Shown in pieces: positions 46,618 through 55,059 of a DNA stretch of 64,000 bases. Location: the NCBI RefSeq assembly GCF_001570545.1, contig NZ_BBXD01000018.1, positions 201,782 through 265,781 on the forward strand. Direction: 5' to 3'. The notes below the pieces were generated by a model that was not told the DNA's origin, did no database searches, and was given only the letters and a program-made list of their open reading frames with translations. The DNA comes from Herbidospora mongoliensis (lineage in GTDB: Bacteria > Actinomycetota > Actinomycetes > Streptosporangiales > Streptosporangiaceae). Numbering within the stretch: the first letter of the stretch is position 1; each line of letters begins with the position of its first letter. Made by a program: the position numbers and the translations under genes.

Positions 46618-47547
46618 TCAGGCGGCGCGGTGGTGGCTGGGGGTCACGCCGCGGACCCGTTTGAAGGCGACGCTCAGCGCGAACGCGTTGGCGTAGCCGA
46701 CCTGCCGGGCGACCGAGTCGATCGTGATGTCGGAGTGGCGCAGCAGGTCGGCGGCCAGGGCGATCCGCCAGCCGGTCAGGTATGTCAGCGGCGGCTCGCC
46801 CACGAGGTCGGCGAAGCGGCGGGCGAAGGTCGCCCGGGAGGCGCCCACCTTCCCGGCCATCGAGGCGACCGTCCACGGATGAGACGGCGCGTCGTGGATC
46901 AGTCGCAGCGCCGGGCCGATCAGCGGGTCGCTCTGCGCCCGGTACCAGCCGGGCGCCCGCGCCTCGGGGCGGGCGAACCAGGTGCGCAGGGTCGCGATCA
47001 GCGCCAGGTCCAGGAGCCGGTCCAGGACGATCTGCTGGCCGGGTCCCTCGCCGCTGACCTCCTGCGCGAGCAGTTCCATGATCGGTGACGGTGCGTCGGA
47101 TCGGCGTACCAGCACGATGTCCGGCAGGGCGTTGAGCAGCCGGTCGCTGACCTCGCCGTCGACCTGGTAGGTGCCGCTCGCCAGGGTCGTCGACCCGTCG
47201 GGGGAGTGCCCGCTGGTGCGCGGTGCCAGGCGCAGCCGGTCGGTGATGTCGACGCCCTCGGGCGTCGTCAGCCGGTTGCCGGGGTTGACGACGATGTCGG
47301 GCACGGTGGCCGGGTCGTCGGCGACGGTGTAGGGGGCGGGGCCTTTGATGATGGCGACGTCACCGGTGCCCAGCAGCACCGGTTCCCCGTGGTCGGGCAC
47401 GATCCAGGTGTGCCCGCGCAGGGCGGAGGCCAGGGCGAGCCTGGCGCCGTCGGCGATGCGCAGTGCCCACGGCGGCTGCAGGATCGCCTGGCAGAAGGCC
47501 GCGCTGTGGGCGCGGACGCCTTGGAGGAGGTCGGCGAGCGGATCCAT
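46618..47547 (-). CDS. AraC-family regulator (cupin_6 type)
   Basis: 309 residues from ATG at 47547 (MDPLADLLQGVRAHSAAFCQ). The N-terminal cupin_6 domain (about 5-190) has LRGHTWIVPDHGEPVLLGTG and VRRSDAPSPIMELLAQEVSG. The C-terminal double HTH (about 205-305) has HDAPSHPWTVASMAGKVGAS and VGYANAFALSVAFKRVRGVT. TAACCT ends six bases before the ATG, so a leaderless mRNA is possible. This subfamily usually sits divergent from an NAD(P)-binding reductase and activates or represses it, as here with an NmrA-like gene. Repeated ACATGGAT boxes lie between them. Confidence 0.92.
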   Translation of the reverse strand: MDPLADLLQGVRAHSAAFCQAILQPPWALRIADGARLALASALRGHTWIVPDHGEPVLLGTGDVAIIKGPAPYTVADDPATVPDIVVNPGNRLTTPEGVDITDRLRLAPRTSGHSPDGSTTLASGTYQVDGEVSDRLLNALPDIVLVRRSDAPSPIMELLAQEVSGEGPGQQIVLDRLLDLALIATLRTWFARPEARAPGWYRAQSDPLIGPALRLIHDAPSHPWTVASMAGKVGASRATFARRFADLVGEPPLTYLTGWRIALAADLLRHSDITIDSVARQVGYANAFALSVAFKRVRGVTPSHHRAA

Positions 47548-47597
47548 GTCTTCAGGTTAGACGTACAGACATGGATTCAAGCGTGATGAACATGGAT
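47542..47597. promoter_or_regulatory. ACATGGAT boxes (AraC-type operator)
   Basis: ACATGGAT at 47569-47576 and 47590-47597 are direct repeats exactly 21 bases apart, two helical turns, as expected for AraC-family dimers. An inverted GACATGGAT copy (ATCCATGTC, 47542-47550) covers the regulator's own start codon. Confidence 0.6.
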
Positions 47598-47659
47598 CGT
47601 CTCAGCTGATCCGCGTGTACTGGTCGTACCGAAACAAAGACGACCTGACGGAGGTTCCG

Positions 47660-48532
47660 ATGTACGCGATCACGGGAGTGACCGGTCACGTGGGCGGCGC
47701 GGCGGCGCGTGAGCTGCTGCGCCGAGGGGAGCAGGTGCGCGCGGTGGTCCGAGACCCGGCCAAGGGCGCCGACTGGACGGCCGAGGGGGCGCGGGTGGCC
47801 GTGGCCGACTTCGGCAATCGGGAGACGCTGGCGGAGGCGTTGCGCGGCTGCGCGGGGGCGTTCGTCATGCTGCCGACCGACGTGGCCGCGGCCGACCCGG
47901 ACGCCGCCCACCGCGCGACGGCCGACACGATCGCCGACGCGGTGCGGGAGAGCGGGGTGCCCCACGTGGTGGTGCTGTCCTCGGTCGGCGGCGAACTGGC
48001 CGACGGCACCGGTCCCATCCGCTGGCTGCACCACCTGGAGAACGTGCTGCGCGCGACGGGCGCCCAGGTCACCGCGGTCCGTTCCGGCCACTTCCAGGAG
48101 AAGGTCGAACTGCTCCTCGGCGCCGTGCTCGACGCGGGCGTCTATCCGGTCTTCGCCGAGTCGGCCGACGTGCCCACGCCGATGATCGCGACCCGGGACA
48201 TCGGCGGTGCGGTCGCCGACCTCCTCGTCGCCCCCGCTCAGGCCTCCGAGGTCGTCGACCTGGACGGCCCGAGCTACACCGAGCGCCAAGTGGCCGAGGA
48301 ACTGTCGTCGATCCTCGGCCGGCCGCTCCAGGTGATCACCATCCCCAAGCCGGGCTGGGCCGCCGCGATGGTGGACGGCGGTCTCCCGCCGCAGCTCGCG
48401 GAGGAACTGGTGGGCCTGTACGACGCGGAGGAGCGCGGCATCCTCCAGCTCAGGGGCGACCGCCACCTGACCGGCCGGACCGAACTGCCGGAGACCCTCC
48501 GCCACCTGGCGAAATCCATCGGCACGAGCTGA
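47660..48532 (+). CDS. NmrA-family NAD(P)-binding protein
   Basis: 290 residues from ATG at 47660, GGAGG five bases upstream. Atypical SDR: MYAITGVTGHVGGAAARELL (GxTGxxG cofactor loop), VRDPAKGADW, GAFVMLPTDVAAADPD, VVLSSVGGELADGTGPIRWL, VTAVRSGHFQEKVELLLG. The Tyr of the classical YxxxK site is missing, as in NmrA/HSCARG regulators and NAD(P)H azoreductase-like proteins. It may reduce a small molecule or sense the redox state of the nucleotide. Divergent AraC regulator and 21-base-phased boxes imply control by that protein. The terminator at 48560-48587 follows. Confidence 0.9.
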   Translation: MYAITGVTGHVGGAAARELLRRGEQVRAVVRDPAKGADWTAEGARVAVADFGNRETLAEALRGCAGAFVMLPTDVAAADPDAAHRATADTIADAVRESGVPHVVVLSSVGGELADGTGPIRWLHHLENVLRATGAQVTAVRSGHFQEKVELLLGAVLDAGVYPVFAESADVPTPMIATRDIGGAVADLLVAPAQASEVVDLDGPSYTERQVAEELSSILGRPLQVITIPKPGWAAAMVDGGLPPQLAEELVGLYDAEERGILQLRGDRHLTGRTELPETLRHLAKSIGTS

Positions 48533-48559
48533 GACGCCCGGCAGCCGTGGATGCGAAAA

Positions 48560-48587
48560 GGCCGGGCGTCCCATGGGACGCCCGGCC
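48560..48587. terminator. Bidirectional terminator, perfect 28-bp palindrome
   Basis: GGCCGGGCGTCCC (48560-48572) and its exact complement (48575-48587) around AT. Read leftward it is followed by TTTTCGC, so it terminates the RTX-like gene. It also ends the NmrA gene. Confidence 0.85.
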
Positions 48588-48619
48588 CGCCACCGGCCCT
48601 CTCCCGTGAGGCCGGTCGC

Positions 48620-49123
48620 TCAGAACTCGCAGTTCTGCTCGGTCTCGCCGGTGCAGGTGTCGCTGTTGGCGCCGCCGTCGGTCGTGTCGTTGCCGCCACG
48701 GCCGTTCAGGAAGTCGTCGCCGGTGCCGCCGGCGAGGATGTCGCGGCCGCTGCCGCCCCAGAGAGTGTCGCGGCCGGCCGAGCCGAAGATCTCGGTGAAC
48801 CGGTTGACGGTGTCGTTGTTGACGATGTCGTCGCCCTGGCGCATGTTGACCATGATCGTACTGGCGTTCTTGCAGCTGACCCCACCGGAGATCGGCTGGC
48901 AGTCGGTGTCGCTGGAGGTGACGCCCGCCCCGGTCACCTTGATGGCGCCTCCGGTGCCCTCGGCCAGGGTGATCAGGTCGGATCCGGTCGTGCCGGTGAC
49001 CGACAGGCCGCCGATGCTCACGGTCACGGTGATCGGTGAGGCCGCCTGGGCGGGAGCCGACAGGGACGCCAGGCCGGCTGAAGCGGCGATGGCGAGGGCC
49101 AGGGCGGCGATGTGACGACGCAT
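48620..49123 (-). CDS. Small secreted RTX-type calcium-binding protein
   Basis: 167 residues from ATG at 49123 (MRRHIAALALAIAASAGLAS). A signal peptide ends near PAQAAS. The C-terminal half has hemolysin-type nonapeptide repeats G-G-x-G-x-D-x-(L/I): GSAGRDTLWGGSGRDILAGG, then TGDDFLNGRGGNDTTDGGAN, enough for a short calcium-bound parallel beta-roll. Four cysteines (DTDCQ, VSCKN, DTCTG, QNCEF) probably form two disulfides that cap the roll. Too small to be a toxin or enzyme. More likely a surface or matrix component that folds when exported into calcium. Confidence 0.85.
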   Translation of the reverse strand: MRRHIAALALAIAASAGLASLSAPAQAASPITVTVSIGGLSVTGTTGSDLITLAEGTGGAIKVTGAGVTSSDTDCQPISGGVSCKNASTIMVNMRQGDDIVNNDTVNRFTEIFGSAGRDTLWGGSGRDILAGGTGDDFLNGRGGNDTTDGGANSDTCTGETEQNCEF

Positions 49124-49349
49124 GTCATTCAGTCCTTCGATTCGGTGATCCCGGCCCCCGTCGGGCCGATGACCCAAGGAAAGCGCCTCGCCCCGCTCCG
49201 GTCTGTGGCGAAATACGAGCCCCGGGACGGCTCAAATACCTTCCATCGACCTGTCGAACGCGCCGCCCCAAGTAATGATCACTGCAAATGATCTTCCGGG
49301 TCGGCGGGTGCTGCCCGGCTTCCTCCCGGTCGAGCGCCGCAATGGGGGG

Positions 49350-50210
49350 ATGAGGATCAATCAGGGTGCCCGTCTCCGTGTGATGTCCCGCCGTGTCGCG
49401 GTGCAGGCCGCCGCGCTGGCCGTGGCGCTGGCCGCCGGTGTCGGTCTGACCGCCGTACCCGCCGCCGCCGACATCTCGCCTCTGGGGGCCAACATCTGGA
49501 CCTGTAAGCCGTCACCGCTCCGCCCGCGTCCGGTGGTCCTGGTCCACGGCACGTTCGAGGACATGGCCGGCAACTGGGTGACGCTGTCACCGAAGCTGAA
49601 GGCGGCGGGTCACTGCGTCTTCGCGCTCAACTACGGGCGCGTACGGGGCGCGGGACTGCTCCAGGCCATGGGGGACATCACCCAGTCGGCACAGCAGCTG
49701 TCCGACTTCGTCGACCTGGTGCTGACGGCGACCGGGGCGTCGAAGGTGGACATCGTCGGTCATTCGCAGGGCGGAATGATGCCGCGCCACTACCTGAAGT
49801 TCCTGAACGGCGCGGAGAAGGTCCACCGGCTGATCGGCATCACCCCGTCCAACCACGGCACCAGCTCCCTCGGACTGGTCAACCTCGTCAGGATGCTCGG
49901 GTTCAGTCCTGCGGTCGCGCTGGTATGCCAGGCCTGCCAGCAGCAGATGGTCGACTCCGACTTCATGAAGCAGCTGAACGACGGGGGCGACACGGTGCCC
50001 GGAGTGCGGTACACGGTGATCGCCACGAAGTACGACACGGTGGTCACGCCGTACACATCGAGTTTCCTCACCGGCGACTCGGTCAACAACATCCTGCTCC
50101 AGGACCGCGCCCCGCTCGACTTCAGCGGTCACGTGGCGGTCAACCTCGACCCGGTGGTGCACCAGATCGTGCTCAACGAACTCGACGCCTCGTCGAACCC
50201 GCTGGTTTAA
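49350..50210 (+). CDS. Secreted triacylglycerol lipase-like alpha/beta hydrolase
   Basis: 286 residues from ATG at 49350 (GGGGGG directly upstream). ATG at 49383 is an alternative. Signal peptide VAVQAAALAVALAAGVGLTA to AAAD. Alpha/beta hydrolase of the lipase class 2 (EstA/LipA) type: VVLVHGTFEDMAGNW forms the oxyanion hole, DIVGHSQGGMMPRHYL carries the nucleophile Ser139, ATKYDTVVTPYTS the acid Asp, and FSGHVAVNLDP the His. Cysteine pairs WTC/GHC and CQACQQQ are typical of secreted forms. It should hydrolyse extracellular esters or lipids. Next gene follows after 62 bases on the same strand. Confidence 0.9.
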   Translation: MRINQGARLRVMSRRVAVQAAALAVALAAGVGLTAVPAAADISPLGANIWTCKPSPLRPRPVVLVHGTFEDMAGNWVTLSPKLKAAGHCVFALNYGRVRGAGLLQAMGDITQSAQQLSDFVDLVLTATGASKVDIVGHSQGGMMPRHYLKFLNGAEKVHRLIGITPSNHGTSSLGLVNLVRMLGFSPAVALVCQACQQQMVDSDFMKQLNDGGDTVPGVRYTVIATKYDTVVTPYTSSFLTGDSVNNILLQDRAPLDFSGHVAVNLDPVVHQIVLNELDASSNPLV

Positions 50211-50272
50211 CGGGTGTTTTTCGTACGAACTATGACCGCCTGATCGGGAGAAGGAGGGCTAGTGTCGCCGTC

Positions 50273-51568
50273 ATGGCTTCGGGATTAGCGATCATGCTGG
50301 TGACACTCGCCCTCGCCTCGCCCGTCCGCGGTGACGTGAACGGAGACCGCAAGGCCGACCTCGTCGTCGGCGGGGTCGCGGGGGTCACGGTCGGCGCGCA
50401 GCGGCTGCCCGGCAAAGCGGTGGCGCTGTCCACCGGAGACTTCGACAAGGACGGGCTGTCCGACCTCGTCGTCGGCGGCAACGGCGGCATCCAGGTCAGG
50501 TACGGCTCCCGCTCCGGGCTCGGCCCCGCCCGCACCTTCCGCCCGAGCGCCACCGCCCCGAAGTTCGACCCGCGCAAACCGGGCAACCGGGGGCGCGGCA
50601 TCGGCTGGCTGGCCGCCGGGCACGGCTTCGGCAACGCCCTCACCACGGCCGACTTCAACCGCGACGGCTACACCGACCTCGCCGTGGGGGCGCCGGAGAC
50701 CGATCGGGGCCAGGTCAACGCGGGCGTGGTCGTCGTCATGTACGGCTCCCGCTCGGGGCTCACCGACAAGAAGGCGCTGCTCCTGGGCGAGGACGTGCCG
50801 GGGGTGCTCGGGTTCAGCCAGCACTACCGCCTGTTCGGCGCGGCCCTGGCGGCGGGCGACGTCACCGGTGACGGTTACCCCGACCTCGTCGTCACCGCGC
50901 CGTCGGGGCGGCCCGGTCACGACATCGCGGCCGCGATCCACGTCTTCCGGGGCTCGGCGAAGGGCGTCAGCCTGAAGGGCGACTCCCTGGTGTCCAGCGG
51001 GGCGATCGACGGACGGGTCTTCGACGCCGACGCCTGCTCCGGCGGGCCCGACGGGCCGACGAACAAGGACAACGTCGCGCGGTGCACCCGGCAGGCGTTC
51101 GGATGGTCGGTGCGCACCGGGCGCTTCACGAACGACCGCTACGCCGACGTCCTGGTCGGCATCGGGTCGGGCAAGGTCCTGCTCCTGCGAGGCAATGCCA
51201 ACGGTGTCGACGCGAAGGGCCACCGGATCATCGCCGTACCCGGCGTCACGGGCACGAGCGCGGTCGCGGGGGACTCCGCCGGGCAGATGGCGGCCGGCGA
51301 CATCGACAAGGACGGCTACTCCGACCTCGCCGTCGGCTCCCGCTCCACCGGGAAGGTGGCCATCCTGTACGGCTCGGCCACCGGACCCCAGCCGCCGGTC
51401 TGGGTGCCGGGCGGCGGCATGAACGTCGCGCTCCTGGACGTCGACGGCGACGGTCGTCCCGAACTGGCCACCACATCGGGGGACCGTACCGGCGTCACCT
51501 GGTTCACCGGGCGCAAGGCCACCAAGACCGCCGCGTACTCCTTGAAGGGCAACCTGATCGCCCGCTGA
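50273..51568 (+). CDS. Secreted FG-GAP (integrin-like) beta-propeller protein
   Basis: 431 residues from ATG at 50273. AAGGAGGG lies 16 bases upstream, further than usual. A signal peptide ends at PVRGD. Seven FG-GAP/VCBS blades are marked by calcium loops: DVNGDRKADLVVGG, DFDKDGLSDLVVGG, DFNRDGYTDLAVGAP, DVTGDGYPDLVVTAP, RFTNDRYADVLVGIG, DIDKDGYSDLAVGS, DVDGDGRPELATTSG. The fifth has lost its first Asp and Gly and probably no longer binds calcium. One cysteine pair sits in the insertion DADACSGGPDGPTNKDNVAR/CTRQAFG. Likely an extracellular adhesion or scaffold protein. It may be co-transcribed with the lipase. Confidence 0.88.
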   Translation: MASGLAIMLVTLALASPVRGDVNGDRKADLVVGGVAGVTVGAQRLPGKAVALSTGDFDKDGLSDLVVGGNGGIQVRYGSRSGLGPARTFRPSATAPKFDPRKPGNRGRGIGWLAAGHGFGNALTTADFNRDGYTDLAVGAPETDRGQVNAGVVVVMYGSRSGLTDKKALLLGEDVPGVLGFSQHYRLFGAALAAGDVTGDGYPDLVVTAPSGRPGHDIAAAIHVFRGSAKGVSLKGDSLVSSGAIDGRVFDADACSGGPDGPTNKDNVARCTRQAFGWSVRTGRFTNDRYADVLVGIGSGKVLLLRGNANGVDAKGHRIIAVPGVTGTSAVAGDSAGQMAAGDIDKDGYSDLAVGSRSTGKVAILYGSATGPQPPVWVPGGGMNVALLDVDGDGRPELATTSGDRTGVTWFTGRKATKTAAYSLKGNLIAR

Positions 51569-51608
51569 CGGGGCCGTTCAGCTGGGAGCCCTTTCCGGCG
51601 CACAAGGA

Positions 51609-51630
51609 GCCCGCGCCACATGGTGCGGGC
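51609..51630 (+). terminator. Hairpin after the FG-GAP gene
   Basis: GCCCGCGCCA (51609-51618) and TGGTGCGGGC (51621-51630), with one G-T pair. The innermost pairs must open to make a loop. No T-run. Bases 51631-51739 show nothing further. Confidence 0.45.
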
Positions 51631-51739
51631 CCCATTCCTCACGCTTCGGCGGCCGCTGCGATGAGGCTCGGAACGGCAGCCCTTTCGACCGATGGCCGGG
51701 GGTCAGGCGGACAGGTTACGTACCGCCGTCACCGAGGGG

Positions 51740-51907
51740 TCAGCTTCCGGCAGGGAAGATCGGCAGGACGTTGACCTGCAGGAGATTCCCCGGAATGGAG
51801 ATGACGTCGTCGAAAAGGAGCCCCGGTCCGGGGTAGTCGGTGGCGTGAGCGGGAGCGGCGATACCAACCGCGCCCAGTGCGAGTAGAGCCGCTACGAAAG
51901 TCTTCTT
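51740..51907 (-). pseudogene. Small secreted peptide gene with no start codon
   Basis: The frame 51907 to the TGA at 51740-51742 encodes KKTFVAALLALGAVGIAAPA, then HATDYPGPGLLFDDVISIPG and NLLQVNVLPIFPAGS: a textbook signal peptide and a 33-residue hydrophobic mature peptide, vaguely like actinomycete surface peptides (chaplin-like but without cysteines). No ATG, GTG or TTG precedes it in frame. The first AAG stands where MKTF would start, about 10 bases after GGAGAG, so a single ATG-to-AAG change would explain it. A sequencing error is possible. Confidence 0.5.
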
Positions 51908-52065
51908 CGCTTGGTCACTCTCCGTTAATTTGATCCGTCAGGCGGTTACGGAGAGTATCAACACGGGGAGTGTAAGGCGATCCGGGCGGCGAGGAAGGGG
52001 GGAGCGGTCGGCCAAGGTGCCGGGAATCGGTGGCTGTGCCCGAGGTCGGGGTTGCGCCCGGCTAC

Positions 52066-52134
52066 GGGGCCCGCGTCTGGATCTGGGCGCCGGTACCGGC
52101 AAACTGACCGCCGCGCTGGGCGCCGCCGTCGACA
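52066..52134 (+). pseudogene. Methyltransferase motif I remnant
   Basis: RLDLGAGTGKLTAALGAAVD is encoded around 52074-52133. It is the SAM-binding motif I of class I methyltransferases (hLDLGAGTGKLT-x-AL), but the flanking frame has no other methyltransferase sequence. It is a fragment left by deletion. The remainder of 51908-52242 shows no intact gene. Confidence 0.45.
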
Positions 52135-52242
52135 TTGACGGTGTGGGGCGTGTGGAGGTGAAGTCGCCTCGTGGGGTTTGTGATCACGCTGTGACCTGGC
52201 ATTGTGAGACTTTCGCGCGCGAATATGAGAGAGGAAAAGCGC

Positions 52243-53046
52243 GTGAAGCGAGCTATTGCCGGGGCGATGTTGATCTTTGGTGCCTTATTGGTGCCCGCGG
52301 GACCGGCGCAAGCCAAGGTTGATCCGATCAAGGCGCTCAAGGCGCAGTTCGTCGTGGGGCGGGGCGTCAAGCTCAAGACCGTGCTGCAGGTGCGGGCCAA
52401 AGGCGGCAAGGGGACCGTCACCCAGGAGATGGGAGTGATCCAGTTCGGCCCGAAGGGAGCGGTCGCTTCGGATCTCAACGAAAAGACCCGCTACGACAAG
52501 GGCTTTTTCAACGAGTCGACCAAGGATGAGCGCGACGCGAAGAAGAGCCTGGAGGGCCCCGGGAGGGTGATCTCCCTGCCGAAGGTGACTTACGTGCAGG
52601 GACCCCGGGCTGGAGAAGGACTGCCGGAGGGCAAGTACTGGGTGCGGAAGCGGCCGATGCCCCCGGCTCCCAGCGGGATCATCATCAGCGTCTTCGAACC
52701 GAACACGGTCAAAACCCTGATCGCCCAGGCGGCCCCCGTCCGCGGCGGCGTGGTGAAGGGATCCACCACGAGCGCGAAGATGGCGGCGCTCTCACCGGTG
52801 TTCCGCAAGCAGTTCGGCCCCAGCGGCAAGAGCGAGAGCGGCCAGATCTCCAAGATCACCTACGTGTTCTCGCTCGACATCGCAGGGTTGGTCACCCGCC
52901 TCAGCGTCAAGATGCGGATGCCCGTCAGCGGCGGAACCATCGTCGACTACACCTCCGAGACCCGTCTCTACAACTGGGGCGCCAAGGTCGCCGTTTCGCC
53001 GCCCCCGGCCGACGCGGTGGTCGACGAAAAGGACGTCAAGCGCTGA
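52243..53046 (+). CDS. Secreted protein, possibly LolA/LppX-like
   Basis: 267 residues from GTG at 52243, with AGAGAGG about 8 bases upstream. Signal peptide MKRAIAGAMLIFGALLVPAG to AQA. No lipobox cysteine. The mature chain alternates strands with charged turns (LKTVLQVRAKGGKGTVTQEM, DLNEKTRYDKGFFNE, EGKYWVRKRPM, ITYVFSLDIAGLVTRLSVKM, TIVDYTSETRLYNWGAKVAV), suggesting the half-barrel lipid-carrier fold of LppX/LprG and LolA, as in many actinomycete secreted proteins. It is lysine-rich for this genome. No catalytic motif. Function not known. No cotranscribed neighbour is apparent. Confidence 0.75.
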   Translation: MKRAIAGAMLIFGALLVPAGPAQAKVDPIKALKAQFVVGRGVKLKTVLQVRAKGGKGTVTQEMGVIQFGPKGAVASDLNEKTRYDKGFFNESTKDERDAKKSLEGPGRVISLPKVTYVQGPRAGEGLPEGKYWVRKRPMPPAPSGIIISVFEPNTVKTLIAQAAPVRGGVVKGSTTSAKMAALSPVFRKQFGPSGKSESGQISKITYVFSLDIAGLVTRLSVKMRMPVSGGTIVDYTSETRLYNWGAKVAVSPPPADAVVDEKDVKR

Positions 53047-54272
53047 TCGGCAGACGTCGATCGGTCCAGAGAGGGATGGCCGGCGTTCATCCCTCTGCGG
53101 AATTCAACGGTGGACGTCCACGCGGCCGTAGACGATCATTCGGTCGGTACGACCTGGAAGGCCCCGATGCGGGAGCTATCCGGAAGGCCGCTACCCGGGC
53201 CGGACCAATGACCGGTGGACGCAGGGGATTGAACTTCTTCCCGACGGGCCGCGCCCAGCCCTTCACGGGGGAGGGCCTGCTCAGGGCCGGGGGTGCGCCG
53301 TCGCCCACGTCAGGGACTGTGCTGGAGTCCTGCTGGTAGCCGAGTCGTCGAGGTCGTCCTTATGAATCTACTTTGTAAAGGCATCGGGTCATTAGTAGCC
53401 TTTCATCACAAATCTGAACACCAACTCAACGACGTGGAAGCCCATTGTCCGCAGGTAATTGTTGACGCCGGAGGAAGAGTCTCGGTTTGGGGTCGGTGGC
53501 GAGGTCTCGGCTGACGAGGCGTTTGAGCTTGGCGCGGACGCTTTCGACGGTCTTCTTCAGGGCGGCAATGCCCCCAGACGGCCCGCCGGACACGCCACCG
53601 GTTGCCGGCCACCTGGATGTATGGCGAGTATGGTGGACCCCGGTCCTCAGCGGCTTGATCAACCAGTACGGCAACGCCGCCTGATACTCGAAGAACCCCC
53701 AGCTCAAGCCCGAATCCTCATTTCGTGCAGGACAGGGCTCACGGTTAGGCTTATCGCCGGCAATCATCACGCGTCGCTGATGCTCTTGATCACCTGTTGT
53801 ATAGCGGCAATTACCAAACCAGGTAGATGCCGGTCATAGAAGATGACATTGGCAGGTAGCGTTCAGCGAGCCACTGGTAGGCGATTTGGGGAGACGCCAT
53901 GTGGTGGCGGCGGGCCTCAGTTCGGTCGGCAGCCTCATCGCCGACGACCTGGTCCGCTGGGGCGTCGGGGCGTTCACACTGATCGATCCGGAGATCACCG
54001 CATCGACAAGAACTCCAAGAACCACGGCTACCTATTCGTCTATTGCAAGCACAAATAAGACTTCGGCCATCTGAGCTGGGGAAACGCCGTTTGGCCTCGC
54101 CTCCGGGAGGTGCGCCGAACATTGGAGCGCGGGCCGCGTCCCGTGAAACATTCGAAGCTTCGTTTAGGCGGGCCTGGGCGTTTCCGGCCCAGGCCTTTGC
54201 GGGATTGACAGCGGCCCCGGATGTGTGCCGATATTGCCGACGTCGTCACATAGCCGTCGGAAGGCATTGGGC
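53047..54272. other. Decayed, lower-GC stretch without an intact gene
   Basis: Base composition drops visibly from about 53340 to 54060 (for example 53350-53440), unlike the flanks. Open frames are short and lack ribosome sites. The leftward frame 53426-53640 gives a basic segment ALKKTVESVRAKLKRLVSRD that could come from a transposase or DNA-binding protein, but I cannot assign it. A ThiF remnant lies at 53886-54010. The stretch ends at the ribosome site of the gene at 54273. Reads as relic of foreign DNA. Confidence 0.6.
53886..54010 (+). pseudogene. ThiF/E1-like adenylyltransferase remnant
   Basis: The frame reads HVVAAGLSSVGSLIADDLVR then WGVGAFTLIDPEITASTR: the nucleotide-binding start of ThiF/MoeB/E1 enzymes (G-x-G-S-V-G-S, L-x-R-x-G-V-G-x-x-x-L-I-D-P-D). 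It lacks the downstream Arg finger, CxxC motifs and catalytic Cys, and the frame closes about 50 bases later. A truncated pseudogene, possibly from a ThiF-containing accessory or defence system. Confidence 0.6.
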
Positions 54273-54854
54273 ATGAGAAGCGCAGCACATCGTCTGGCCC
54301 GTGCCGTGGTCGCCGTGGTCGCCGTGGTCGCATCCGCGATCGTGGGGCTGCCGGGGGTGGCGCAGGCGGCCACGTGGAGCTTCTCCGACTACATGGAGAT
54401 CTCCGGCGGCGTACCGCCCCAATCGCGCTTCACCTTCGCCAGTGATGGCGGCGGCGGGAATTTCGTCTCCTCGGTCGCGACGCCGGAGACGCCCTCCAAG
54501 GCGCACAGCCCCACGTACTATGCCGACCTTTCCTCGGGCGGTTTCTATGGGACGTGGTCCTCGGTGGGCCGGACCGTGACGATCTCCGCGCTGGTCGCGA
54601 ACCGGCCGGTGTGCCGGTTCTCGGCCTATACCTACTCGGGCTCCCAGTACTTCAACATCGAGGTCATCGACCCCTCGACATGGACGTACGTCGCCGTCAA
54701 GAAGGTCCGCGGCGGGAACTGGACCTGGGGGCGGATGAGCACGGACACGTTCATCCCCTCGACGGCGAGGGTCTTCGTCCGTGTGTCCCTGCTCGGCCCG
54801 AGTTATTTGGCGCTCGGCTTCGTCGACGACTTCCACATCAGCTGCACTTACTGA
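54273..54854 (+). CDS. Secreted beta-sandwich protein of unknown function
   Basis: 193 residues from ATG at 54273, GGAAGG eight bases upstream. Signal peptide (LARAVVAVVAVVASAIVGLP to AQA). The mature chain is rich in Ser/Thr/Tyr and aromatic strands (TWSFSDYMEISGGVPPQSRF, TVTISALVANRPVCRFSAYT, SQYFNIEVIDPSTWTYVAVK, RVFVRVSLLGPSYLALGFVD, DFHISCTY), the style of a jelly-roll carbohydrate-binding module. Two cysteines (VCRF and ISCTY) probably pair. It ends 40 bases before the start of a truncated IS transposase fragment. No enzyme motif. Confidence 0.75.
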   Translation: MRSAAHRLARAVVAVVAVVASAIVGLPGVAQAATWSFSDYMEISGGVPPQSRFTFASDGGGGNFVSSVATPETPSKAHSPTYYADLSSGGFYGTWSSVGRTVTISALVANRPVCRFSAYTYSGSQYFNIEVIDPSTWTYVAVKKVRGGNWTWGRMSTDTFIPSTARVFVRVSLLGPSYLALGFVDDFHISCTY

Positions 54855-54888
54855 TGCCCTGGGCGAGCGCGGTGGTGAGGCACACAGG

Positions 54889-55059
54889 GACGCCAAAACG
54901 GTGGTCTCGTCGGATCTGTCGGATGAGCGGTGGGCGTTGATCGAGCCGTTCATCTCGGCGTGGAAGGCGCGGCATCCCTCGGTTTCGGGCCATCAGGGCC
55001 GGTATCCGATGCGGGAGATCGTGAACGCGATCCTGTATCAGGAGCGGACGGGGGTTCAG
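54889..55059 (+). pseudogene. Truncated IS5-type transposase N-terminus
   Basis: DAKTVVSSDLSDERWALIEP, FISAWKARHPSVSGHQGRYP, MREIVNAILYQERTGVQ is the N-terminal DUF4096/helix-turn-helix segment of IS5-family (IS427-group) transposases. After GVQ the expected WRYLPHDFPPW is replaced by unrelated sequence (CQAWTAF), and the DDE catalytic domain is absent. No terminal inverted repeats found. The remainder to 55218 is unremarkable. Confidence 0.8.

Noticed and set aside
53426-53770. Leftward 115-codon frame as a transposase gene
   Set aside because: Only one basic segment is suggestive. No catalytic motif, ribosome site or inverted repeats, so kept only as part of the decayed stretch.
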